From NCBI RefSeq assembly GCF_001911425.1, contig NZ_MPPL01000001.1, positions 2,684,794 through 2,745,137 of the forward strand: 60,344 bases of DNA. Reading direction: 5' to 3'. Positions 18,710 through 27,134 of the stretch are shown in pieces; within the stretch, counting starts at the first letter, position 1, and every line of letters starts with the position of its first letter. The notes beneath the pieces were generated by a model. The model made no database searches. It was not told where the DNA came from and saw nothing but the letters and a program-made list of their open reading frames with translations. This stretch comes from Mucilaginibacter polytrichastri. Lineage in GTDB: Bacteria > Bacteroidota > Bacteroidia > Sphingobacteriales > Sphingobacteriaceae. The position numbers were made by a program, and so were the translations under genes.

Positions 18710-21021
18710 CTGCTATTTAAAATCGATACGTTAACCCGGCCTGCGCCTGGAAGTTAAACTTGGTTACACCCGGTACATAATAAGGCGCTCCTGCTTTTTC
18801 TAACGCAGGGTCCAGGTACCACTGGTAATTTAACGAGTAGATCTCCATCAGTTTGGCATTAAAGATGAAGTGGCCATAGTTCCACTCCCCTGTTAAGGCC
18901 CCGCTCAAATCTACCCAGTGACGGCGCCAGTCACCTGTATCATGAAACGCATAATAATAAAAGTCATCATTATGCAAATAACGCTCCAGTTGTAGACCGA
19001 TCCGTTTTAAACCCTTTACCCAGCTTACATCAAACGTTTGCAGGTTGGCACCAGGACCTATCCCCGCCCCCAGTACTTCGCCACGGTTCGTGTAGCCCTG
19101 CCGGATGTAGGGGTTCACATACCACGATGACAGGCCCAGTACTTTATTGTAAGAAGTTCCCGCCATCTGTGTGGCCTCGATGCTGATCATAATATGTTCG
19201 TCACGGCTGGAATTGAACGGCAGCATCTTCCGCAAGCCGAAGATATACGCACGCCCGTCATTCGGTTCCAGCAGGCTGTTCCGTACCGTGTTCGTATTGT
19301 TGTTGATCCCGTATTCGAAATAGACCTCCGCCTGTTCTTCCGGCCATAACCAGCGCATAAAAAGCGAGCTTCGCGTATCACGCTGGTTCAGCGCCTGGTC
19401 TGCCGTTACTGATTTGAAAGGTGAAAAGAAAGGCAGGTAGCTGCCCAGGCTCCCAAGGTCCTTGCTGTAAGTCTGCGCACTCCGCGTCATCCCCAGAAAT
19501 AAGCCTTTCACCCATTTAGGCTGCCAGCTCAGCACAAAGCCAGTCAGGTAGCGCCAGTCTGTAGGCTTGGGCAGGTACAGCGGGTTGTTAAAGTAGTTCC
19601 GGTCGGGCGTTAGGGGCCCGTATCCCGAGCCTTCCAGCTGCCCGATGATAAACTGCCCTTCAAATGAGCCGATCGCCGTACGGATGGGCTTTGTGGTGTT
19701 AAACGTAAAGTGCTTAAAGCCCGGCGCGCTGTTGCTCATCAGCAGCGAGTTGCGCATGCCGGGCCCCCACCACAGGTTTTCTGTAGACAGACCGACCGAC
19801 AGCGACTTATAGTTTAACCGGATGCTGCTTTGACCCCAGTACGCTTTGGTATACGTACCTGTGCCAAACTGTACCGGAAGGTCAATATTGTTATATACAT
19901 CGTAGTAACGCGCATCTATCGTTGAGTAGTTGTTCCGGTTCAGGTTATCGAAGTTATTATTCGCTGCCACTACCAGTTCAGGCCGCAACTGGATCGTTAA
20001 CATCCCGTAGCGCGCATAGATCCCTGCGCTTAATAAGGTTTGAAGGCCCTTCGCAGGGATCATCGCTCCGTCGTTCCAGCCGTAGGGATGGTTCGAGTTA
20101 TATTGCGTCTGGATATTCAATGGCAATAAATACCCGTTAAAGCCATCCTTGTTCTGCCACGACGTGCCGGGGTCGCGCTTGTTATAGCCCGCTTCTGTAG
20201 AATCAGGGTAAAACACATTCTTATTCTTCGCATCCGGTAACAACGGCCGTACCGTAAACGACAGCAGCGAATCACCTTTGCCCAGCAGTTGCTGCCGGCG
20301 GTAATAATCTTCCAGCGCAGTGGAGCCAACAGGGATCGACTGCGCCTTAACTGTAAACTGCAGCAACGTCAGCAACACCAGCAGTAATCCGCCTCTTCTT
20401 AATCTCATCATAAAGTGATCGCCTTTATATTTATATTATCTACCGACCAGCTTTCGTCGCATAATGGATCGCTTACATTCTTCTGTACCAGATCACCGAT
20501 ACATTGCAGCAGCAGTGTGGCCGAGCTATGGCTGATCGTTTTGCTGATCTTATATTCCGTAGTCCCGTTTGGGCTGCCGGATAAATAACAGGCACCTGGA
20601 AGGTCCGTACGAAACGCCCCTGCCTTAGGGTTATGGTTACTGTTCAAATAATTGTCAGGGTAGGATTGCGGCGGGCAGAAAACACCTACACCACAATCTG
20701 AATTGGAAAAAGACGTATGGATATAACTATTACCATCTACCAGCATGCTCCAAAGGTCTGGGCCAGAATACCCGCTATCAAGGTTGTTCCCGTCCCAGGT
20801 ATCGTGGATATACAAGTCGAACGTGATCTCAACCAGGTCGTGCTTAGGTAAGTTCGGCACCGTTAAGTTAAAGCCCCCAGAATTATAACGCCCCAGCACA
20901 TGCGTACCGTTAAATAAGGCGATAGTACCGCTCGTAATTCCTGCCAAATTCCCGCTCTCGAAGTCATTGCTATACACCGAGATATTGCCCTTTACTTCCT
21001 TCTTGCAGGAAGTAAAAAACA
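18187..21021 (-). repeat. Near-identical duplicated block, copy 2 (2,835 bp)
   Basis: This is the partner of 13964-16798. The left edge falls inside A2 just after the codons for LTSYY. The right edge falls inside the signal-peptide coding region of lipoprotein 2, at the codons for FFTSC. The variants T18407 and T18428 are silent in A2. Confidence 0.92.
18717..20411 (-). CDS. Wzi-family outer-membrane barrel, copy B2
   Basis: The 564-residue product is identical to B1, and the nucleotide sequence also appears identical along its length. It has the same signal peptide, the same four-base ATGA overlap with the lipoprotein upstream, and the same short gap (seven bases) to the A gene. Such identity at silent sites implies a very recent duplication or ongoing gene conversion. 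Its role is as for B1: an outer-membrane barrel that anchors or organises the exported polysaccharide. Confidence 0.87.
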   Translation of the reverse strand: MMRLRRGGLLLVLLTLLQFTVKAQSIPVGSTALEDYYRRQQLLGKGDSLLSFTVRPLLPDAKNKNVFYPDSTEAGYNKRDPGTSWQNKDGFNGYLLPLNIQTQYNSNHPYGWNDGAMIPAKGLQTLLSAGIYARYGMLTIQLRPELVVAANNNFDNLNRNNYSTIDARYYDVYNNIDLPVQFGTGTYTKAYWGQSSIRLNYKSLSVGLSTENLWWGPGMRNSLLMSNSAPGFKHFTFNTTKPIRTAIGSFEGQFIIGQLEGSGYGPLTPDRNYFNNPLYLPKPTDWRYLTGFVLSWQPKWVKGLFLGMTRSAQTYSKDLGSLGSYLPFFSPFKSVTADQALNQRDTRSSLFMRWLWPEEQAEVYFEYGINNNTNTVRNSLLEPNDGRAYIFGLRKMLPFNSSRDEHIMISIEATQMAGTSYNKVLGLSSWYVNPYIRQGYTNRGEVLGAGIGPGANLQTFDVSWVKGLKRIGLQLERYLHNDDFYYYAFHDTGDWRRHWVDLSGALTGEWNYGHFIFNAKLMEIYSLNYQWYLDPALEKAGAPYYVPGVTKFNFQAQAGLTYRF

Positions 21022-21097
21022 GGCTCAAAAGAACAATTAATGCTAATATCCCTTGCGGATTTATTGCCTTTATAAATTTGGCGAACTTGTAAATCAT
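20408..21097 (-). CDS. Surface lipoprotein with a predicted beta-sandwich domain, copy 2
   Basis: The 229-residue protein has an unrelated and longer signal peptide (MIYKFAKFIKAINPQG, then LALIVLLSLFFTSC). The mature chain then equals that of copy 1 except one Ile for Val (GNISVYS here). The lipobox Cys is near residue 31. It is first in cassette 2 and overlaps B2 by four bases. The 164-base gap to the glycosylphosphotransferase gene shows no TAnnTTTG match on this strand, so cassette 2 may be transcribed from the capsule operon upstream. The family is not recognised; polysaccharide binding is an inference from context. Confidence 0.7.
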   Translation of the reverse strand: MIYKFAKFIKAINPQGILALIVLLSLFFTSCKKEVKGNISVYSNDFESGNLAGITSGTIALFNGTHVLGRYNSGGFNLTVPNLPKHDLVEITFDLYIHDTWDGNNLDSGYSGPDLWSMLVDGNSYIHTSFSNSDCGVGVFCPPQSYPDNYLNSNHNPKAGAFRTDLPGACYLSGSPNGTTEYKISKTISHSSATLLLQCIGDLVQKNVSDPLCDESWSVDNINIKAITL

Positions 21098-21261
21098 GAA
21101 TAAATGGATTTCAACAACAAAACCACAATATTATTAAAAAGAGAGCAACATTACAGCGTTATCAATAAATAATAATTGCTAAGAACCCTTTATTCTTGTG
21201 ATCGTTAAAATAAGCTGCAAATGAGCTGTTAAGAGAAGAAATGATTATATTATATCCGTTT

Positions 21262-22611
21262 TTATTTACCCTTCGCCTGCACCATTACTTTCACTGTTTT
21301 GAAAATAATGTTAATGTCGGAGTTTAAACTAATATTTTCAAGATATAAAAGATCATAACGGCAGCGATCGCGCATCTGATCTACGTTTTCTGCATAACCA
21401 TAATAAACCTGGCCAATGGAGGTTATGCCTGGCTTTACACGCAGTAATTTTTTGTAATTCGGAGTTCTTTTTACTAATTGTTCAATGTAGTGTTGCCTTT
21501 CCGGTCGTGGACCCACAACAGACATTTCGCCTTTAAATACATTCCAAAACTGCGGTAATTCATCAAGCCTAGTTCTGCGTATTATACGGCCCCACTTTGT
21601 GATACGTGGATCATGATCCGAAGAAAGCTGAGGGCCAAATTTCTCGGCATCGATATACATGCTACGAAATTTATAAATATAAAAAGGCCTTAAGTTGCGG
21701 CCAATACGTTCTTGCCTGTAAAAAACAGGGCCTTTTGAGCTAACTTTAGTAGCTATATAAAGCACTACAAAAACCGGTGCACCTGCTATCATAACACCTG
21801 TTGAAAATAAAACATCAAAACCACGTTTTAATATTCTAATTTTCATTGCAATCTCAGGATGAGATGTAATTTGCAAAACAGGCAAATCGCTGTAATTAAC
21901 CAATTCTGCAGCATTGTTATTTAATATAAGATCGGATACTACTTTGATCTTTATAAAATTATCTTCTCCAAACTTAATCAGTTTACTTAAAAGCTTATTG
22001 TCTAATTGCTTGTAACATATAAAGATTTCGTTAGGCTGTAAATTAAGCAATCTTTGTGTAAGGCTATTCTCATCCATAGCATGCACGTGCTCTTCTGATA
22101 TAAAATCTGACAGATCATACCCATATTCGGGGTGATGAGAAAATGATAATAATAACCTTTCAGCTATCTTTTCATCACCTATTATAACAATTTGCCTATG
22201 GTTGTAACCTTTTTTTCTGATATAGTCAAGGCAGAAGAATACCGCAGATCTATGCACTATAACAAAGCCAAAGAACAATCCATATCCAATCAGCATCAGT
22301 AATCTGGAAAAATCAAAAAGTTTAAAGAAATAGAATACGGCAAATATGATAAGCAAATGATAGATAAGTGTTAAGATAAACCTGTTAAGATTATCTCTAA
22401 GAGAAAGCGGACGTTTAATTTTAAAGCTACCAGATAAAGCAGAAACTAATACCCATGAAAGGTTAATTAGTATAAGTACAAAAGAAGAAGACCTATTTGT
22501 TTGATAAGTGCCAAATTGAATATAGTTAGCTATGTTTATGGCCAAATTCAACAATAGGAGATCTGTTATAAATATGAATCCGGGTAGATATTTGGAGTAA
22601 CGTATAGACAT
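21262..22611 (-). CDS. Polyprenyl-phosphate glycosylphosphotransferase (WcaJ/PssY-like initiating enzyme)
   Basis: The 449-residue protein has four N-terminal membrane spans within about 130 residues. A central nucleotide-binding-like domain follows (RQIVIIGDEKIAERLL). The C-terminal bacterial sugar transferase domain includes KRGFDVLFSTGVMIAGAPVF, FYRQERIGRNLRPFYIYKFR, RRTRLDELPQFWNVFKGEMS and VGPRPER. These are the signatures of PHPT enzymes that place a sugar-1-phosphate on undecaprenyl phosphate, the first step of repeat-unit assembly. It closes the biosynthetic part of the second locus, before the Wzi cassettes. The donor sugar (often glucose or galactose) cannot be told from sequence. 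Confidence 0.92.
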   Translation of the reverse strand: MSIRYSKYLPGFIFITDLLLLNLAINIANYIQFGTYQTNRSSSFVLILINLSWVLVSALSGSFKIKRPLSLRDNLNRFILTLIYHLLIIFAVFYFFKLFDFSRLLMLIGYGLFFGFVIVHRSAVFFCLDYIRKKGYNHRQIVIIGDEKIAERLLLSFSHHPEYGYDLSDFISEEHVHAMDENSLTQRLLNLQPNEIFICYKQLDNKLLSKLIKFGEDNFIKIKVVSDLILNNNAAELVNYSDLPVLQITSHPEIAMKIRILKRGFDVLFSTGVMIAGAPVFVVLYIATKVSSKGPVFYRQERIGRNLRPFYIYKFRSMYIDAEKFGPQLSSDHDPRITKWGRIIRRTRLDELPQFWNVFKGEMSVVGPRPERQHYIEQLVKRTPNYKKLLRVKPGITSIGQVYYGYAENVDQMRDRCRYDLLYLENISLNSDINIIFKTVKVMVQAKGK

Positions 22612-22673
22612 AGGTAGGTATATTTACAGCAATAATACAGTTTTATTTTAAGACTTTAAATTTAAAAAATATC

Positions 22674-22709
22674 GTATTTGTAATTTACAAGTAGATTATT
22701 TACAAATAC
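22674..22709. repeat. 10-bp inverted repeat upstream of the glycosylphosphotransferase gene
   Basis: GTATTTGTAA (22674-22683) and TTACAAATAC (22700-22709) are perfect inverted copies around a 16-base spacer. On the minus strand the hairpin is followed shortly by a T-run, so it could act as a weak terminator after gmhA. Alternatively it could be a protein-binding site. Confidence 0.45.
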
Positions 22710-22787
22710 CTAAAATTTAAGATAAAGTTTTTATTATTTTTAAATTTTATCAACAATTTGTTACTTGCAAAAGTAAAAACTTAAAAA

Positions 22788-23351
22788 TCAGACTACAGCA
22801 TCTACTGCTTCGCAGATTATATGCCCTATTAAAATATGCAATTCTTGAATACGTGCTGTAACTAATGAGGGTACAACTATGTTTATATCGCAACAAGAAT
22901 TCATCGCACCACCATCCCGGCCCGAAAAACCTATTGTTTTACAACCTAAAATACGGCCCAATTCTAATGCTCTAACAACGTTAGGGCTATTTCCACTTGT
23001 TGATATGCCAATTAAAACGTCCCCTGCAACAGATAATCCTTCTACCTGCCGTTCAAAAACACGCTCAAAACCATAATCATTACCTATTGCAGTTAATGCA
23101 GAGGTATCTGTAGTTAAGGCAATAGCCGGCAATGAACGCCGCTCTTTTACAAAACGCCCGGTAAATTCGGCAGCAATATGTTGCGCATCTGCTGCACTTC
23201 CCCCATTACCGAAAAGTAATACTTTACGGCCATTATTAATACAGTTAATTACTATTTGACAGGCTTGGTTAATTACATCTTTGAGCTTTTGTTCAGAGAT
23301 TGTGGCCGTTTCAATATGATCTTTAAAAGATTGATCAATTATATTTTTCAT
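22788..23351 (-). CDS. gmhA: D-sedoheptulose-7-phosphate isomerase
   Basis: The 187-residue protein is a single SIS domain with LLFGNGGSAADAQHIAAEF, GISTSGNSPNVVRALE and a C-terminal QELHILIGHIICEAVD. These are hallmark GmhA segments, and the length fits the family. It converts sedoheptulose-7-phosphate to D-glycero-D-manno-heptose-7-phosphate in the cytoplasm, the first committed heptose step. The heptose kinase gene lies directly upstream (19-base gap) and a GT9 heptosyltransferase is in the same operon. This supports a heptose-containing polysaccharide. Confidence 0.92.
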   Translation of the reverse strand: MKNIIDQSFKDHIETATISEQKLKDVINQACQIVINCINNGRKVLLFGNGGSAADAQHIAAEFTGRFVKERRSLPAIALTTDTSALTAIGNDYGFERVFERQVEGLSVAGDVLIGISTSGNSPNVVRALELGRILGCKTIGFSGRDGGAMNSCCDINIVVPSLVTARIQELHILIGHIICEAVDAVV

Positions 23352-23370
23352 TCAAAAGGTTTAATTTAAT

Positions 23371-24330
23371 TTAGAACATTGCTAAGAACTGATGGCTAAT
23401 TTCACCAATGGTTGCAGTAGCACTACCTACTTTACTCACAACTACCGCCGCCGCATGATTAGCAAAATCGCATGCTTCAAATAAATTATATCCTGAGGAT
23501 ATAGCTACCCCCAAAGATGCCAATACCGTATCACCAGCGCCTGTTACGTCAATAACACTTAATGCTTTTGTAGGTATTACTGTTAATTCATCACTAACAT
23601 ACATAGCCATACCCTCTTCAGACATGGTTACAACAACATCATCACACCCTGTAATTTCTTTTATTTTTTTGCACGCTGCTGCGAGGCTATCTTTGTCTGT
23701 AATTTGTATCCCTGACGCTTGAATTGCTTCCTTCTTATTAGGCTTTACCATATTGCAGCCCCTGTACTTGGTATAATTATTTCCTTTGGGATCAATTAGG
23801 GTTTTTACAGACGCTTCGCGGCAAATAGAAAAAATCTGATTTAATAAATAGTCTGACAACAAACCTTTATTATAATCAGAAACCAGCACAAGATTATAAT
23901 TATTTATTTCTTTTTTTAATATATCAATGAGTTTATCTGCGGTGGCTTTTTCTACAGGCTGTGTGTCTTCACGATCTAAACGGATAAGTTGGTGATTTGC
24001 TACCAATACTCTCGATTTGAGCGTGGTACACCGTGATTTATCTCTTAAAATTCCATTAGCATTTACACCGGCAGCCTCTAATTGCGTATTAATTACATTG
24101 GCATAATCGTCTTCTCCAACTATTGAAATTATGTTAGTATCACATCCTAAAACTTTAAGATTTTTAATCACGTTACCGGCGCCGCCCAAGGTGTACTCAT
24201 CTTTTTTAACTTCAACAACTTGTACTGGGGCCTCGGGGGATATCCGGTTGCAATTACCATATATATAGTGATCAAGCATTAGATCACCTATTACAAGTAT
24301 TTTGATATTGTTATTTATACTGTAGTTCAT
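23371..24330 (-). CDS. rfaE1: D-glycero-beta-D-manno-heptose-7-phosphate kinase (single-domain HldE/RfaE kinase)
   Basis: The start chosen is MNYSINNNIKILVIGDLMLD, giving 319 residues. An in-frame ATG at 24435 would add 35 residues unlike the family and overlap the upstream gene. PfkB/ribokinase features are present: GDLMLDHYIYGNCNRISPEA, TLGGAGNV and the C-terminal VIDVTGAGDTVLASLG, which holds the anion-hole/catalytic Asp motif. It phosphorylates C1 of heptose-7-phosphate with ATP. The adenylyltransferase domain found in E. coli HldE is absent, so a separate nucleotidyltransferase and GmhB phosphatase must be encoded elsewhere. Confidence 0.88.
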   Translation of the reverse strand: MNYSINNNIKILVIGDLMLDHYIYGNCNRISPEAPVQVVEVKKDEYTLGGAGNVIKNLKVLGCDTNIISIVGEDDYANVINTQLEAAGVNANGILRDKSRCTTLKSRVLVANHQLIRLDREDTQPVEKATADKLIDILKKEINNYNLVLVSDYNKGLLSDYLLNQIFSICREASVKTLIDPKGNNYTKYRGCNMVKPNKKEAIQASGIQITDKDSLAAACKKIKEITGCDDVVVTMSEEGMAMYVSDELTVIPTKALSVIDVTGAGDTVLASLGVAISSGYNLFEACDFANHAAAVVVSKVGSATATIGEISHQFLAMF

Positions 24331-24427
24331 GTATATTAAATGTAAATGAATAGTTAACTTGCTATACGCAAGTATCACTGTTAGCATTTTTAAATTGCTA
24401 ACAATTAATAAACACGTAGTGTAAAAC

Positions 24428-25429
24428 TTATTCAAAAAATTCTTTAACCCAATTATTAATAAAGTATTTATTAAAATTTGGATCTATAGGTTTTAAATAA
24501 TTATCCGCATTATTGATTTTTTGTTTAATTATTTCTCCATTATCAAGCCGGTCAATATCCTCAAGTACAATGATTTTTTCAGTGTCGTAAAAATCTGCTT
24601 CTTTAATGTATGCGTTAGTAGTAATTAATATACTTCCCGAAGCCAATACCTCAAAAGTACGCATTGTTAAACCCGTTTGCCCAAAACGCTGAATGTCTAA
24701 TACGCTTTTTGAGGACCTAAAAATTTCTGCCACCTGCATTTTTGAAATTTTATTAAAACTAACTTCATCTGCCTTTATTTTCCGGTAGTCTTTTTTCAAT
24801 ATTTTATTTGCATAAAAAAACCATTTGGCCGGCATAAAATAAAACACAAATGTGTTACCCAGTTGCGAAGCTATTTTTTTTATAATGCAATAACGATTTG
24901 AATGCAGTGTGCCAACAAATGACATATCATACTTCCTTTCTATTGCAATATTTGTTTTGTTTTGATAATCGTTAGTAAAAAATAGATGCTTTAATTTAAG
25001 TTCCTTATTCTTCTTTACGTCTTCAAAATCGAAACTGTAACAGCTATCAAAATACTTTAGGATATATAAAGAATTCTTATTGTTGTTATTGAATGAATCA
25101 TATGTATAGTAGATAAGCTTAGCTGTTGGGTTTAACTGCATGAAGGAAGTAATAAACCACTCGGGTACAACTTCTCCTTTTATTAAAAAAAAATAGTTGT
25201 AGCTTTTATCTTTTATTTTTTCAAATATCTGCCTGTAATATTTATCAATAATTTTACTCAACAAGCTTTTTCGAACCCTGAATATGGCTTTATAATATGA
25301 TTTGTTTGAGGTTCTTTCATCAAAATAATCAACCTCATATCCATTGAAAATAAGTGCATCTTTTATTGATATTTCATATCCAAAAAATGCGGGGCAAATA
25401 AATAATATTTTTCTTTTTTCTGAATCCAT
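24428..25429 (-). CDS. CgeB-like glycosyltransferase
   Basis: The 333-residue protein begins DSEKRKILFICPAFFGYEIS. Its C-terminal half has RKYDMSFVGTLHSNRYCIIK and FGQTGLTMRTFEVLASGSIL. This layout fits the Glyco_trans_1_2/CgeB-like GT-B group, in which the C-terminal motif sits around the EVLASG segment. The coding DNA is strikingly AT-rich (one hand-counted 60-base sample, 24481-24540, has 13 G+C). It is coupled to the epimerase upstream by a one-base stop/start overlap. The acceptor and donor are unknown. Confidence 0.7.
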   Translation of the reverse strand: MDSEKRKILFICPAFFGYEISIKDALIFNGYEVDYFDERTSNKSYYKAIFRVRKSLLSKIIDKYYRQIFEKIKDKSYNYFFLIKGEVVPEWFITSFMQLNPTAKLIYYTYDSFNNNNKNSLYILKYFDSCYSFDFEDVKKNKELKLKHLFFTNDYQNKTNIAIERKYDMSFVGTLHSNRYCIIKKIASQLGNTFVFYFMPAKWFFYANKILKKDYRKIKADEVSFNKISKMQVAEIFRSSKSVLDIQRFGQTGLTMRTFEVLASGSILITTNAYIKEADFYDTEKIIVLEDIDRLDNGEIIKQKINNADNYLKPIDPNFNKYFINNWVKEFFE

Positions 25430-26562
25430 TACTTAAATAATCCCTTTTGTTTCATTTCATCAATTGATTGTTGATATTTATCTGCTTTAATTTCCTGCGT
25501 ATTTACCCATCCGGCAAATTCTTTTATACCTTGTTTAAAATCAACTTTAGGTGTAAAACCTAAAACAGTTTTAATTTTGGTAAGGTCGGCAAAGTTATGT
25601 CGAATGTCGCCTAATCTATAATTACCAGATACTGTAACCGGAACTATTTTATTATAGTTTGCCATCAATTCTTCAACAACAGTATTTACTTCTGTTGGTA
25701 CACCGGTACCTACATTGAATACATTATTTTGAGCTTCATCTTTCTCTATCCCTAGTATTGTGGCATCAACTACATCGTCAATAAATACAAAGTCCCGCGT
25801 TTCTTTTCCGTCCTCAAAAACATTTATCGCCTTATTGTTTTTAATGAGTGTAGAAAATATAGACAAAATACCTGTATATGGGTTTGATAACGACTGCCCG
25901 GGCCCATAAACATTTTGATAACGGAAAGCCACTGGTGTGATACCAATTGTTGGGCAAACTGTCATGATCATTTGTTCCTGATTTTGCTTGGTTATACCGT
26001 AAACCGATGAGGGGTGAATTTTAGAGTCCTCGTCGGTAGCTACCAATTTCAATGGTTTTTCACAGCCCTGGTACTTTACTTCAAAATCCCCGGCTTGCAT
26101 ATAAATATCATCCCGGTGCTCAGGATAAACATATCCAAGTTCATCACTCCAATACTTCCCTTCGCCGTATATTGATCTTGATGATGCTATTACAATTTTT
26201 TTGACCTTATGATCGTTATTGGCCAATATATCAAGCAATAAGGCTGTGCCGCCAATATTAACATCTGTGTAACGTTTAATTTGATACATTGACTGGCCCG
26301 TACCAGTTTCTGCGGCCAAATGCACAATAACATCCTGATCTTTTATAGCTTTAATTAAAGCATCATTATCGGTAACAGACGCCCCTATAAATCTTACCTT
26401 TTCAGCAATAGAAAGATATAGCGGAGATGTATTTTGAGGATCACTACCGTGTATTTGCTTTGATAAATTATCTAAAACTGTAACCACATGCCCTCTGCTA
26501 ATTAATTTGAGGGCTAAATTTGAACCTATAAAGCCGGCTCCGCCTGTTATTAAAATATTCAT
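25429..26562 (-). CDS. NDP-sugar epimerase, dTDP-L-rhamnose 4-epimerase-like extended SDR
   Basis: The 377-residue protein has MNILITGGAGFIGSNLALKL (Rossmann GxxGxxG). It also has SSRSIYGEG, the catalytic SSVYGITKQNQEQ (YxxxK) and RYQNVYGPGQSLSNPYTGIL. The insert around YVYPEHRDDIYMQAGDFEVK and the GDIRHNFADL ending resemble dTDP-L-rhamnose 4-epimerases (Tll/WbiB type) from memory. It should interconvert two nucleotide sugars for this locus. The substrate is uncertain, since no dTDP-rhamnose genes are in view. It overlaps the acyltransferase stop by four bases (ATGA). Confidence 0.75.
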   Translation of the reverse strand: MNILITGGAGFIGSNLALKLISRGHVVTVLDNLSKQIHGSDPQNTSPLYLSIAEKVRFIGASVTDNDALIKAIKDQDVIVHLAAETGTGQSMYQIKRYTDVNIGGTALLLDILANNDHKVKKIVIASSRSIYGEGKYWSDELGYVYPEHRDDIYMQAGDFEVKYQGCEKPLKLVATDEDSKIHPSSVYGITKQNQEQMIMTVCPTIGITPVAFRYQNVYGPGQSLSNPYTGILSIFSTLIKNNKAINVFEDGKETRDFVFIDDVVDATILGIEKDEAQNNVFNVGTGVPTEVNTVVEELMANYNKIVPVTVSGNYRLGDIRHNFADLTKIKTVLGFTPKVDFKQGIKEFAGWVNTQEIKADKYQQSIDEMKQKGLFK

Positions 26563-27134
26563 TTAAGAAAGTTTCCCTTATCATCAGTTCTTTCCCAAGA
26601 ACCTGTTTCTACATTATAACGTTTTACAATTCTGGCTGGCGATCCTACTATTACGCAATAGTCTGGGAATTGCCCCTTTACAACAGAGTTGGCGCCAATT
26701 ACACAATGTTTACCTAGAATTGTGCCAGCTTGAATAGCCGCCCCATAACCGATGAAGCAATTTTCACCTATCTCTGTCTTCTTTATTAAATATTTCTGCT
26801 TTAAAATATGCACCCCAATTTCTGTATAATCGTGATCAACATTTGTAATAAAAACATTACCAGATATTGTTGTATCCTTACCAATTACTAAAATGTCAGA
26901 CGAACTGATTAAATGTAAATTTTGGCCTATTGAGATATTATCCTCAATAATAATTTTTCCATTATTATGTGTTTCCATTCTGGAATGTGGAAATATCCGG
27001 ACTTTGTTACCTATTTGAATGTTTTTACCATTAAGTATAAATATGGGATTTGCAACGTACGAAATAAGTCCTATTTTATTGAGTCTTAACCGCAAAAAGA
27101 ATGTTGTTAATAGCCACTTTAACTTATAAAACAT
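26559..27134 (-). CDS. Hexapeptide-repeat acyltransferase
   Basis: The preferred start is MFYKLKWLLTTFFLRL at 27134, overlapping the upstream stop by 11 bases. ATGs at 27158 and 27203 are possible but overlap more. The 191-residue product has beta-helix repeats such as ISIGQNLHLISSSDILVIGK, FITNVDHDY with the catalytic-type histidine, and GYGAAIQAGTILGKHCVIGA. It ends VVKGQFPDYCVIVGSPARIV, which fits the WbbJ/NodL-like acetyltransferase group. It probably acetylates a sugar of the repeat unit. It sits between the heptosyltransferase and the epimerase. Confidence 0.78.
   Translation of the reverse strand: MFYKLKWLLTTFFLRLRLNKIGLISYVANPIFILNGKNIQIGNKVRIFPHSRMETHNNGKIIIEDNISIGQNLHLISSSDILVIGKDTTISGNVFITNVDHDYTEIGVHILKQKYLIKKTEIGENCFIGYGAAIQAGTILGKHCVIGANSVVKGQFPDYCVIVGSPARIVKRYNVETGSWERTDDKGNFLK

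Noticed and set aside
13964..21021. Duplicated block as an insertion sequence or transposon
   Set aside because: It encodes only Wzi barrels and a lipoprotein, with no transposase and no terminal inverted repeats or target duplications at the edges.
22674..22709. Inverted repeat as an invertible promoter switch
   Set aside because: The spacer is only 16 bases and holds no promoter match; known capsule switches invert far longer segments. No recombinase gene is nearby.
24331..24435. Upstream start for the heptose kinase at 24435
   Set aside because: The additional 35 residues do not resemble the family, and the frame would overlap the upstream gene. The ATG at 24330 gives the normal start before the first Rossmann-like strand.
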